From Gloeomargarita sp. SRBZ-1_bins_9 (lineage in GTDB: Bacteria > Cyanobacteriota > Cyanobacteriia > Gloeomargaritales > Gloeomargaritaceae): a stretch of 64,000 nt of DNA. Shown piece after piece: positions 16,786 through 24,212 of this stretch; the stretch's first letter is position 1, and the number at the start of each line of letters is the position of its first letter. Made by a program: the position numbers and the translations under genes. The DNA is taken from assembly GCA_039794565.1 (NCBI GenBank), contig JAUQVX010000005.1:45001-109000 (forward strand). Direction: 5' to 3'. The notes beneath the pieces are model-generated. The model made no database searches. It saw nothing but the letters and a program-made list of their open reading frames with translations, and was not told the origin of the DNA.

Positions 16786-17046
16786 TCAAGCCAGATGCAG
16801 CCGCAGGACCTCTGGCGTCGCCCGCCGCACCCGACACCGGATGGTCCGACAACCAAGCCGCTGCATGGCCTCGTACCGATGACAACCGGAAAACCCATAG
16901 TACCGCCCGTTGACCTCGAGTACCTCAATCGGCTCCTGCTGCCCGATCTCGGCAATCGACGCCATCAGCTGCTTGACTTTCTCTGGGTCCGTCTGCCGCG
17001 GTAAGGGCCGCCGAATCTGCTCCAAGGGCAACTCTAGAATCCGCAT
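16786..17046 (-). CDS. srx: Sulfiredoxin
   Basis: An 86-residue protein with the ParB/Srx fold. The signature FSGCHRYEA (residues 52-60, catalytic Cys54) identifies sulfiredoxin, which uses ATP to reduce the sulfinic form of the peroxidatic cysteine of 2-Cys peroxiredoxins. The N-terminus (MRILELPLEQIRRPLPRQ) matches cyanobacterial Srx. It lies 62 bases upstream of dps on the same strand. Confusion with a ParB-like nuclease is unlikely because of the GCHR motif and the small size. Confidence 0.92.
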   Translation of the reverse strand: MRILELPLEQIRRPLPRQTDPEKVKQLMASIAEIGQQEPIEVLEVNGRYYGFSGCHRYEAMQRLGCRTIRCRVRRATPEVLRLHLA

Positions 17047-17117
17047 CCCCCACCTCCCTATCCAACTCTATCTAAATCATACTCATAACGATTATGAGTT
17101 GGCAAGGGGGAAGTGGT

Positions 17118-17570
17118 TTACTTACCGGTGGTGGTCAGGAGGAGCATGTGCCGGAGGGTTTGCTGGTGGGACAGGCCGCGGGTGCGCAGGGCGTAGTACA
17201 AAGTCAGGTTACGCAGGAAGTCTTGCTTGCCTTCGCCGCTGGCCACCAGGTTCATGCCGTCGAGAATCTGCATCAGGTTGGCCTCCAGTTTCTGTTCCTG
17301 GAGTTTCTTCCAGATGGCTATGGCAGCGTAGCCCATCTCCTCTCGGGTCTGGCGGTAGTTGAGGGAGAGTTCATCGAGGATGGTACGAAAGCGGGAAATT
17401 GCATTGGCGGAGGCAACGGGGTTGGCGGTGGTTTGGTTGCTCCCTAGAAGTGCCAATTGATATTCAATGGAATGTTCAACTTGGGCATGACCAACAGCCG
17501 CCAGTAGGATAGCGCCGAGCAAACCCCCTAATACCCAACCGCCTCGCCGTAGCGCATTCATGATTGACAA
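17118..17570 (-). CDS. Small secreted protein of unknown function
   Basis: A 150-residue protein with a clear signal peptide (hydrophobic residues about 10-27, cleavage after GHA). The mature part is predicted helical and without cysteines (about residues 33-150), with no motif I recognise. It stands alone between sulfiredoxin and a long spacer. The ATG at 17570 is the only sensible start. Confidence 0.65.
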   Translation of the reverse strand: MSIMNALRRGGWVLGGLLGAILLAAVGHAQVEHSIEYQLALLGSNQTTANPVASANAISRFRTILDELSLNYRQTREEMGYAAIAIWKKLQEQKLEANLMQILDGMNLVASGEGKQDFLRNLTLYYALRTRGLSHQQTLRHMLLLTTTGK

Positions 17571-17937
17571 CCCCCCACAACCGATTTTAGTCCCAGCATA
17601 GCAAGAGACCTGGGGGGTGTACAGTCAGCTAGGTTGATAGCCCTTTGGATCGATGGCCTCGCATCGGTTTATAACCACTTATAACCACAGACCATCGTGG
17701 AGACGACCTGCCGTAATAAATCGAATCGGGGCTGTATTACGACTCGTCCTGGGTGTTAATAAATCCCCACAGAGGTCCGGCTTTGGAGGGTCGGGGATGG
17801 CCGTCGGTGCCACCTCCCCTAGGTACAAAAACTGGGGGGCCATCACTTCGGTGGGTTTGGGGGTGCTACCTGCCGACATCCCACCAGCCCTGGGACTAAC
17901 ACGGCGGCCAGCAGGGAGCGATGGGGTTGCCCAAGCA
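17571..17937. other. 367-base spacer without a recognised gene
   Basis: An open frame runs on the plus strand (17653-18015), but it enters cutA antisense and has no recognisable product, so it is rejected. A tandem 10-base repeat TTATAACCAC occurs at 17669-17678 and 17679-17688. I see no tRNA, tmRNA, RNase P or SRP signature. A regulatory or small-RNA role is possible but unsupported. Confidence 0.5.
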
Positions 17938-18264
17938 TTAGGGAGTCATGGGTTGAGTTTGCTGGAGGACCCAACGGAGATAGGACTCCGACCCGGCCAC
18001 CACCGGCAACGCTAAAATCTCCGGCACATCATAGCTGTGCAATTGCCGCACCTTGGCTTCCACTTGGGGATAACGACTTTTGACCGTTTTAATCACCAAT
18101 TGAAATTCCACCTGGTTTTCCCATTGGCCCTCCCACTGATACACCGACTCAATGGGTAGGATGCCTACACAGGCCGCCAGTTTCTCTTCCACCAGAACAC
18201 GGGCTACGTGGTCCGCCTCGCTGCGCTCCCCCACGGTCACCAGGACGATCAACCCTTCCGTCAT
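17938..18264 (-). CDS. cutA: Divalent-cation tolerance protein CutA
   Basis: A 108-residue trimeric ferredoxin-like protein of the CutA1 family. Conserved segments VTVGERSEADHVARVLVEEK, KLAACVGILPIESVYQWEGQ and LHSYDVPEILALPV are all present. CutA is linked to copper tolerance in E. coli, but its role in cyanobacteria is not established. It lies four bases downstream of a 46-codon reading frame on the same strand. Confidence 0.95.
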   Translation of the reverse strand: MTEGLIVLVTVGERSEADHVARVLVEEKLAACVGILPIESVYQWEGQWENQVEFQLVIKTVKSRYPQVEAKVRQLHSYDVPEILALPVVAGSESYLRWVLQQTQPMTP

Positions 18265-18268
18265 GGGG

Positions 18269-18409
18269 TTAGCCTAAGCTCCGGCGGATGTGTTCAAAAA
18301 TCCGTTGTTTACGGGCGTCCCGGTCGCTCACCGTGCGCTGGAAATTAATGTCGGTCGTTCGCCGGACATGGTCCATAATCCGCCGTTGCCGGGAATCAAA
18401 ATCGGCCAT
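18269..18409 (-). CDS. 46-residue basic protein upstream of cutA
   Basis: ATG at 18409, stop four bases before the cutA start; a GGGATGGGGG stretch can serve as ribosome site. The product is very basic and made of two similar units, RQRRIMDHVRRT and RKQRIFEHIRRS, about 27 residues apart. The internal repeat and tight coupling to cutA argue that it is real. Function unknown; a nucleic-acid or phospholipid binder is a guess from charge. Confidence 0.45.
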   Translation of the reverse strand: MADFDSRQRRIMDHVRRTTDINFQRTVSDRDARKQRIFEHIRRSLG

Positions 18410-18450
18410 ACCCCCATCCCTGAAAGCCACCAGGTCCTATCATAGCCGAT

Positions 18451-20121
18451 TCAGGCCGGAAAGATACGCAGCCGCCGGTTGGGTTCCTCACCAAAGCTCA
18501 CGGACCGCAGCCGGTAGTGCTCCACTAGCTCGTGCTGCATCTTGCGGATTTCCGGAGGACGCGGCAAGAGTTCCACCGGTTGCCCCGTGGGAATGACAAT
18601 CTGCTCCACCGCCAGGCGGGCTTCCTCCAGGGCCTCCACCTCGTCCTCATCGCGCCCTTGGGTCAACAACGGCCAGTCTTCGCCCGGTTCACCTTCATCC
18701 AGACGCAACAACCGCCGCAACGCCCGAGTGATGTGGGGAATGGTATTGCCCTTGACGGTGTAGACCGGCAGTTGACGGGATTTGGCCATCTGACGCACCT
18801 TGGGGTTCTGGCGGGCCTGGGCGCGGGGAACCAGCATCACATCCGCTTGGTTGATGTCCCGCACTACTACCACCGGCAAATCCAGGGCAGTAATCACCTG
18901 GTGTAACAACTCTAAACTCACTCCATAGGGATACACATGCACCGGTTCCTCCCCCTCTGCGGTCCCGTCCATCCCCAGGGACAGAGTTTCTTCGGCCTGC
19001 TCCAGCCAGTTCGCCGGTTCCTCAGCAGCTTCGGTCGTTTCCGGCAAGGCCAAAATCCGTCCCGCCCGTCGCCAGCGCCGTAGGGGTGTGGCCGGTTCCG
19101 GGCTGGGCAGTTCGTGGGTGGTCACCACCTGGCCCCCTTCCCCTAACGTGCGAATCTGCACCGGCACCTTCCGCCCCCGCAGCAGGTTGTCCACGGTTTC
19201 GGCTACCCGCTCGTGGATCACCCAGCGGTAGCGGTCCTGCATTTCCACCGCAATCGTAAACGTGGGCGGCGCTTTGCGCTCTAAAACCGTTTTTTGCGTC
19301 CCCCGTCGCCGGGCTTCCTCGTCCCCCAAGGTCACCGCCTGGATGCCGCCAATCAAATCCGCTAGGGTGGGGTTTTTCATCAAGTTTTCCAGTTGATTGC
19401 CGTGGGCCGTGCCAATCAGTTGCACCCCCCGCTCGGCAATGGTACGGGCCGCCAGCGCCTCCAACTCTGTACCGATTTCGTCAATAATGATGGCCTCGGG
19501 CATGTGGTTTTCCACGGCTTCAATCATCACCTGGTGTTGCAGCTCTGGCCGGGCCACTTGCATCCGTCGCGCCCGCCCAATGGCCGGATGAGGAATGTCC
19601 CCGTCACCGGCAATTTCATTGGAGGTATCAATGATCACCACCCGTTTGCCTAGGTCATCCGCTAACACCCGGGCAATCTCCCGCAGAGCCGTGGTTTTGC
19701 CAACGCCAGGCCGCCCCAGCAGCAGGATAGACTGGCCGGTTTCCACCAGGTCCCGAATCATACTCACCGTGCCGAAGACCGCCCGGCCCACCCGACAGGT
19801 CAGGCCAATGATTTTTCCCTGGCGGTTGCGGATGCCGCTAATCCGGTGCAAGGTTCGTTCAATACCGGCCCGGTTGTCCCCGCTGAATTCCCCCACCCGC
19901 TCAATGGTATAGTCCAAATCTGCCCGGGTGACCGGTTCTTCGCCCAAATACTCGCTATGGTTGGGAAAGCGGGCTTCGGGACGTCGCCCCAAATCCAAAA
20001 TAATTTCGATAACTTCTGAACGCTGGGGGTGTTGGTCAAGGGACTGACGGATAGGGGGCGGCAAAATGGCCAGGAGGGCGTCGAGGTCGTCGGTCACGGA
20101 AAGATTCTGAGGGTAAGCCAT
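18451..20121 (-). CDS. R3H-domain AAA ATPase (Ycf45/SpoIIIAA-like)
   Basis: A 556-residue protein. Residues about 100-300 form an AAA/SpoIIIAA-like ATPase: Walker A LLGRPGVGKTTALREIA, Walker B AIIIDEIGTELEA and the sensor-like GTAHGN. This region is homologous to algal plastid Ycf45. The extreme C-terminus is an R3H single-stranded nucleic-acid-binding domain: IRKMQHELVEHYRL (R-x3-H) then SFGEEPNRRLRI. An acidic linker joins the two. The function is unproven; RNA handling or envelope-linked roles are possible. The start is set at 20121 (MAYPQNLSV); extension to 20214 adds unlike residues. Confidence 0.9.
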   Translation of the reverse strand: MAYPQNLSVTDDLDALLAILPPPIRQSLDQHPQRSEVIEIILDLGRRPEARFPNHSEYLGEEPVTRADLDYTIERVGEFSGDNRAGIERTLHRISGIRNRQGKIIGLTCRVGRAVFGTVSMIRDLVETGQSILLLGRPGVGKTTALREIARVLADDLGKRVVIIDTSNEIAGDGDIPHPAIGRARRMQVARPELQHQVMIEAVENHMPEAIIIDEIGTELEALAARTIAERGVQLIGTAHGNQLENLMKNPTLADLIGGIQAVTLGDEEARRRGTQKTVLERKAPPTFTIAVEMQDRYRWVIHERVAETVDNLLRGRKVPVQIRTLGEGGQVVTTHELPSPEPATPLRRWRRAGRILALPETTEAAEEPANWLEQAEETLSLGMDGTAEGEEPVHVYPYGVSLELLHQVITALDLPVVVVRDINQADVMLVPRAQARQNPKVRQMAKSRQLPVYTVKGNTIPHITRALRRLLRLDEGEPGEDWPLLTQGRDEDEVEALEEARLAVEQIVIPTGQPVELLPRPPEIRKMQHELVEHYRLRSVSFGEEPNRRLRIFPA

Positions 20122-20249
20122 GTCCAGGCACCCAGGGACAAGCCACTCGGTCACACTTACAGATCTAGCACGGAGACACCCTGTTCGACTAGTGTTGATC
20201 GGCGCGCCTGACATTACACTAGAGGGTGGTAAAGGTGAGGATCAGGGGT

Positions 20250-20939
20250 ATGGCGGGTAAGTCTGTGGTAGTGGCACCGTCTATTTTGTCGGCAGATTTC
20301 AGTCGTTTGGGTGAAGAGGTGCGGGCGGTGGATGCGGCCGGAGCGGACTGGATTCACGTGGATGTCATGGATGGCCGGTTTGTGCCCAATATCACCATCG
20401 GCCCGCTGGTGGTGGAGGCCCTGCGCCCGGTGACGACTAAACCCTTAGATGTGCATCTGATGATCGTGGAACCGGAACGGTATGTGGCCGATTTCGCCAA
20501 GGCGGGCGCCGATATTATTTCGGTCCATGCGGAAAGCAGCTCGACCATTCACCTGCACCGTACCCTGAATCAAATCAAAGAGTTAGGTAAACAAGCCGGC
20601 GTGGTCCTCAATCCCGCCAGCCCCCTGGAGTTGATTACCTACGTGCTGGACATGGTGGACTTGGTGCTGATTATGAGCGTCAATCCGGGCTTTGGGGGTC
20701 AGAGTTTCATTCCCCAGGTGGTGCCGAAAATCCGCCAACTGCGCCAGATGTGCGATGAACGCGGGCTGGACCCCTGGATTGAAGTGGATGGGGGTCTCAA
20801 GGCGAGTAATACCTGGCAGGTGCTGGAGGCGGGCGCTAATGCCATCGTGGCCGGTTCGGCAGTCTTCAAAGCACCCGACTACCGCGCGGCCATTGAGGGG
20901 ATTCGCCATTCCCGCCGGCCAGAGTTAGTCACCGCTTGA
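20250..20939 (+). CDS. rpe: Ribulose-phosphate 3-epimerase
   Basis: A 229-residue TIM-barrel metalloenzyme interconverting ribulose 5-phosphate and xylulose 5-phosphate in the Calvin and pentose phosphate cycles. Diagnostic elements: [28 protein letters not shown] (catalytic Asp and metal His), [21 protein letters not shown], and EVDGG (second catalytic Asp). ATG 20250 is chosen; the GTG at 20226 would add eight basic residues outside the family consensus. Confidence 0.97.
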   Translation: MAGKSVVVAPSILSADFSRLGEEVRAVDAAGADWIHVDVMDGRFVPNITIGPLVVEALRPVTTKPLDVHLMIVEPERYVADFAKAGADIISVHAESSSTIHLHRTLNQIKELGKQAGVVLNPASPLELITYVLDMVDLVLIMSVNPGFGGQSFIPQVVPKIRQLRQMCDERGLDPWIEVDGGLKASNTWQVLEAGANAIVAGSAVFKAPDYRAAIEGIRHSRRPELVTA

Positions 20940-21008
20940 ATGGGTTTCCCTTGAATAACCGCAGCGCCTGGGGTATGGTGTTCCTAGGGAACCCAACCCG
21001 GTCTGTGT

Positions 21009-21560
21009 ATGGGGTGGTGGCGAGGAGTGATCAGCCTGCTGGTCGCGGCAGGGGTGTGGGGCTGGTGCCGGGCGGGACAACCCCAGCGGGTGGTCGTCGG
21101 GGGGTGGCATCAGGCGGCTTTTCCGGTTGAGCAGTTTGTGGGCTATACATCGCCCTTTGGCCCCCGGGGGGAGGAGTTCCACTACGGACTGGATATAGCG
21201 GCGCCGGAGGGGAGTTATGTCCGTAGTTGGTGGGCAGGGCAGGTGGTGCAAGTGAGCCAGGATGGCCTGTGCGGCACGACGGTTATCATTGCGTCCGGGC
21301 GCTGGCGGCACATTTACTGTCATTTGCGGGGCCAACCCCGTACCTACCGTGGCCGGAATTATCTGGATGACCCGGGCAGTGGTCTGGTGATTCGGGAAGG
21401 CCAATGGGTGGCCACTGGCTCCCGGATTGGGCGGGTGGGCATGACTGGCCGCACTACTGGACCCCATTTGCACTGGGGATTGCAGTACGACGGTCGGTGG
21501 ATTGACCCGGCGCTCGTCCTGCGGGCCATGCTGTCTGACCAACGACGGGCACAACGCTGA
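21009..21560 (+). CDS. M23 (LytM-type) metallopeptidase, secreted
   Basis: A 183-residue protein. A hydrophobic N-terminus (about 5-20) serves as signal or anchor. The LytM catalytic motifs are intact: HYGLDIAAP (HxxxD zinc motif) and GPHLHWGL (HxH), with RHIYCHL between. It should cut peptidoglycan cross-links or, in the FtsEX-activator sense, help remodel the wall. It lies 69 bases after rpe on the same strand, with the pentapeptide lipoprotein following. Confidence 0.9.
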   Translation: MGWWRGVISLLVAAGVWGWCRAGQPQRVVVGGWHQAAFPVEQFVGYTSPFGPRGEEFHYGLDIAAPEGSYVRSWWAGQVVQVSQDGLCGTTVIIASGRWRHIYCHLRGQPRTYRGRNYLDDPGSGLVIREGQWVATGSRIGRVGMTGRTTGPHLHWGLQYDGRWIDPALVLRAMLSDQRRAQR

Positions 21561-21661
21561 TTCGGCCCCACCATCTGGCCCCCCAGGTCCCTAAAAGGGG
21601 TAAGATGACGGTGGCCGAGCAAATTCATCGCTCCTGTACCGGTTGCCTGGGGAGTGTAGGT

Positions 21662-22183
21662 ATGGGACGGCTAAGGGGCTGGTGGATCGCTTTGGTATTG
21701 CTGGTGGCCTGCGGACGGTCGGTGGATTTACAGACCTTACAGACGACGGGGCGCTGTCTCAACTGTCAACTGCGGGGCGCTCCCCTGGCAGGACAGATGC
21801 TCAAGGGGGTGATTCTCACAGGGAGCAATCTGGCGGGCGCGGACCTGCAACAGGCGGTGCTGACGGAGGCCGACCTGCGGCGGGTGAACCTCCGGGGGGC
21901 GGACTTGCGGGGGGCAAATTTGGAGGGCGCTAACCTGGGAGAGGCGGATTTGATGGGGGCGAATCTGCAGGGGGCGAATCTACGGCAGGCCAATTTGTTC
22001 CGGGCGCACCTGCGGCAGGCCAATCTCCAGGGGGCGGACCTGCGCCAGGCGGTGTTGTTCGGGGCCGATTTGCGGGAAACCCAATTGACCCAGGCGGACC
22101 TGGTGGGGGCCAATTATAGCGACGCGACCCAGTTTCCCCCCGGCTTTGACCCAGTCGGTCAACTGATGGAGCGGGTGAAGTAG
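21662..22183 (+). CDS. Pentapeptide-repeat lipoprotein
   Basis: From the ATG at 21662 the product (173 aa) begins with a lipoprotein signal: a hydrophobic run ending in the lipobox LVAC near residue 17. Residues about 35-150 are tandem A(D/N)LxX pentapeptides (GADLRGANLEGANLGEADL and on), which fold into a right-handed quadrilateral beta-helix. A CLNCQL pair precedes the repeats. A longer start at 21605 would bury the signal peptide and is less likely. Pentapeptide proteins are abundant in cyanobacteria and mostly uncharacterised. Confidence 0.88.
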   Translation: MGRLRGWWIALVLLVACGRSVDLQTLQTTGRCLNCQLRGAPLAGQMLKGVILTGSNLAGADLQQAVLTEADLRRVNLRGADLRGANLEGANLGEADLMGANLQGANLRQANLFRAHLRQANLQGADLRQAVLFGADLRETQLTQADLVGANYSDATQFPPGFDPVGQLMERVK

Positions 22184-22263
22184 CTTGCCGAGCTGCCGGC
22201 CCATTGGGCATCATGGTAGGTAATTGACAAAAGTGCCAAGATAAGCAGGGATAACAAACGCCG

Positions 22264-23319
22264 ATGACCCAAGGGGTGGAACTCACGGAACGGCAACGGC
22301 AGGTGTTGCAGGCAACGGTGGAACACTATGTGGCCACGGGCGAACCGGTGGGTTCCCGCACCTTGATGACGCACTATGGGATTCCGGCCAGCCCGGCAAC
22401 CATCCGCCAAGCCATGGGACGGCTGGAACAGGCGGGTTTGCTTTACCAACCCCACACCTCGGCCGGTCGGATTCCGTCGGATTTGGGCTACCGGCAGTAT
22501 GTGAACTGGTTGCTCCACAGGGATACCCTACCAGTGGCGTCCCTGGGGTCTTATCTGCCCTCGCCGGAGGCAGTTGACCACTGGGAAGGGGTATTGCGCC
22601 AGGCGGCCCAGTTGTTGGCCCAGTTGAGCGGTTCGATTATCCTGGTGACCCGGCCCCAACCCCGCAGCGCCCGCTTGAAGTATCTCCGGTTAGTGGCGCT
22701 AGGGGAACGGGTGGCCCTGATGGTGGTCCTGGAGGGGGAACGGGTGGAGTCAACCCTGCTGGATTGGACGCCCCCGACGTGGGTGGAGGTAGATTCGGCC
22801 TTGGATATGGTGGGGCAGTTTCTGAACCATCACCTGCAGGGGCTGACCCTGGCGGAAATTGTGACGCTAGACTGGGGCAAGCTGGAGCGGGAATTTGCGG
22901 CCTATGGGGATTGGCTCCGGACGCTGGTGCCCCCCTTGACCCAGCAATTGCGCGCCTGGGGACGGCCCACCTCCACGGCACCTTTATTGATCAGCGGGGT
23001 GGCGGAGGCCCTGCGGCGTCAACCAGAATTTCAACAGGCCAGCCAAGTGCAACCGGTGGTGGAAACCCTGGAAAGGGACCAGGAACGGCTGGGGGCTTTG
23101 CTCTGGGACGAACAATCGCCGGTGCAGGTCATTATCGGCCAAGAAAACCCCCTGGAATCCATGCGCCTGTGTAGCCTGGTGTCCACCATGTATCGGCAAG
23201 AGGGGGTGCCGGTGGGGTCGGTGGCGATCCTGGGGCCAAAACGGATGCCCTATGGCCGGATGATTGGCCTGGTTCAGGCGGCAGCTGCCTATGTTTCCCA
23301 GGTTCTGGAGAGCAATTGA
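22264..23319 (+). CDS. hrcA: Heat-inducible transcription repressor HrcA
   Basis: A 351-residue repressor. The N-terminal winged helix is ELTERQRQVLQATVEHYVAT through ASPATIRQAMGRLEQAG, followed by SAGRIPSDLGYRQYV; then the GAF-like dimerisation region. HrcA binds CIRCE elements (TTAGCACTC-N9-GAGTGCTAA) upstream of groE and related genes. I see no CIRCE element in this window, so its targets lie elsewhere. Two small genes follow on the same strand with short spacing. Confidence 0.95.
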   Translation: MTQGVELTERQRQVLQATVEHYVATGEPVGSRTLMTHYGIPASPATIRQAMGRLEQAGLLYQPHTSAGRIPSDLGYRQYVNWLLHRDTLPVASLGSYLPSPEAVDHWEGVLRQAAQLLAQLSGSIILVTRPQPRSARLKYLRLVALGERVALMVVLEGERVESTLLDWTPPTWVEVDSALDMVGQFLNHHLQGLTLAEIVTLDWGKLEREFAAYGDWLRTLVPPLTQQLRAWGRPTSTAPLLISGVAEALRRQPEFQQASQVQPVVETLERDQERLGALLWDEQSPVQVIIGQENPLESMRLCSLVSTMYRQEGVPVGSVAILGPKRMPYGRMIGLVQAAAAYVSQVLESN

Positions 23320-23321
23320 CC

Positions 23322-23486
23322 ATGCAACGGGGCCGCCTGACCGCTCTCGTTACGGGGGTGATCGCCATTTTGCTGGGGGTGCTGTACCTGGCGGTGGCCT
23401 GGCTGTTGGATAGCCGCGGTCCCCTACAACCGCTGCCTACGGACGAATTGGGGAGCCTGTTGCATCTCTACTTCTGATACAGTGAA
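23322..23486 (+). CDS. 54-residue single-span membrane protein
   Basis: ATG two bases after the hrcA stop (TGAC-CATG). The product MQRGRLTALVTGVIAILLGV... has one membrane helix (residues about 8-29) and a short C-terminal tail ending LFASLLLIQ. No family recognised. The near-zero spacing to hrcA suggests co-translation. Confidence 0.5.
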
Positions 23487-23512
23487 GGAGGGAACGGCCA
23501 GGGTGGATTGCC

Positions 23513-23869
23513 ATGACCCCAGCAGAAATCCAAACCTTTCTCGAAGAGGTGCTGCAGGACCCGGCGCGGCAAGAACGCTTGCGGGGGTTGACTGACCCGG
23601 AGGCCCTGGCGCAGGTGATCGCGGAATTAGCTAGGGAGGCAGGCTTCCAGGTGACACTAGCGGAGGTACAAGCGGCTTTGGGGACCGAGACCCCGCCCCC
23701 CGACCGCTCCCAAATGACCATCGCCGAGCTGATGCAGGAATGCCGCACCGAGCAGACCATGACCCTGTGGACGGAAGAGATAGACGGACGGGTGACCGGC
23801 CTGGTTTTCGCCGCCGCCAATCCCCATCCCCTACTGGTGCGCCTCTTCCGCCTGCTGGTGCCTAATTAA
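23513..23869 (+). CDS. Nif11-domain-like protein
   Basis: A 118-residue protein. Residues about 5-55 (FLEEVLQDPARQERLRGL, then DPEALAQVIAELAREAGFQV and TLAEVQAAL) match the Nif11 leader-type domain, which occurs in nitrogen-fixation loci and as the leader of ribosomal peptide precursors in cyanobacteria. The rest is not a typical core: there is no GG cleavage site and only one cysteine, so a natural-product precursor is unlikely. No maturation enzymes or nif genes are nearby. Its stop overlaps the convergent membrane protein by eight bases. Confidence 0.6.
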   Translation: MTPAEIQTFLEEVLQDPARQERLRGLTDPEALAQVIAELAREAGFQVTLAEVQAALGTETPPPDRSQMTIAELMQECRTEQTMTLWTEEIDGRVTGLVFAAANPHPLLVRLFRLLVPN

Positions 23870-24137
23870 CCCCGAATTGTTGGAGGATCTGCCACACCAG
23901 GTAGGAGTTTTTGAACAACTGCGTCCAGAAGGCCCCAAACAACACGGCGGCCAGTAGGACACCGTTGAGGAACCGGCCTACCTCCGGGTTGTAGCCCAAA
24001 ACATTGTCCTCGCGGCTGGCGGTGAAAAACAAGGACCAGGCTTGGGTGGCCGTGATCCGCTCGAAGTTGTTGAACCCAGGCCGAAACACCACTGGCCCCA
24101 ACAACGCCGGATTCCGAAACTCTAAATCGGTACGCAT
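23862..24137 (-). CDS. 91-residue membrane protein of unknown function, strongly promoted
   Basis: A 91-residue protein with one or two membrane spans; the clearest is FLNGVLLAAVLFGAFWTQLF (residues about 55-74). A soluble N-terminus carries the striking PVVFRPGFNNFERITATQ. The segment PEVGRFLNG faintly recalls the ExxNGR chlorophyll-binding motif of high-light-inducible proteins but does not match it. Expression signals are excellent: AGGAGG seven bases before the ATG, and a promoter with TTGACA and 17-base spacing. Such signals are usual for abundant photosynthetic proteins. Family not identified. Confidence 0.75.
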   Translation of the reverse strand: MRTDLEFRNPALLGPVVFRPGFNNFERITATQAWSLFFTASREDNVLGYNPEVGRFLNGVLLAAVLFGAFWTQLFKNSYLVWQILQQFGVN

Positions 24138-24175
24138 AACACCGCCTCCTCGGACGAACCGTCACTTTGTAAATA

Positions 24176-24204
24176 AATGTAACAAGTTCTTTACAAATTG
24201 TCAA
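24176..24204 (-). promoter_or_regulatory. Sigma-70 promoter of the 91-residue membrane protein
   Basis: Minus strand: perfect -35 TTGACA (plus-strand 24199-24204), exactly 17 bases, then TACATT (24176-24181, four of six matches). The leader of about 30 bases carries AGGAGG (24145-24150 region). It is the best-formed promoter in the window. Confidence 0.62.
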
Positions 24205-24212
24205 GGTAGGGG

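Noticed and set aside
17669-17688. Tandem 10-base repeat TTATAACCAC
   Set aside because: Only two copies in a spacer of unknown role; no further evidence for a regulatory or mobile element.
17653-18015. A 120-codon plus-strand frame in the spacer before cutA
   Set aside because: It crosses into cutA antisense and has no ribosome site or recognisable protein.
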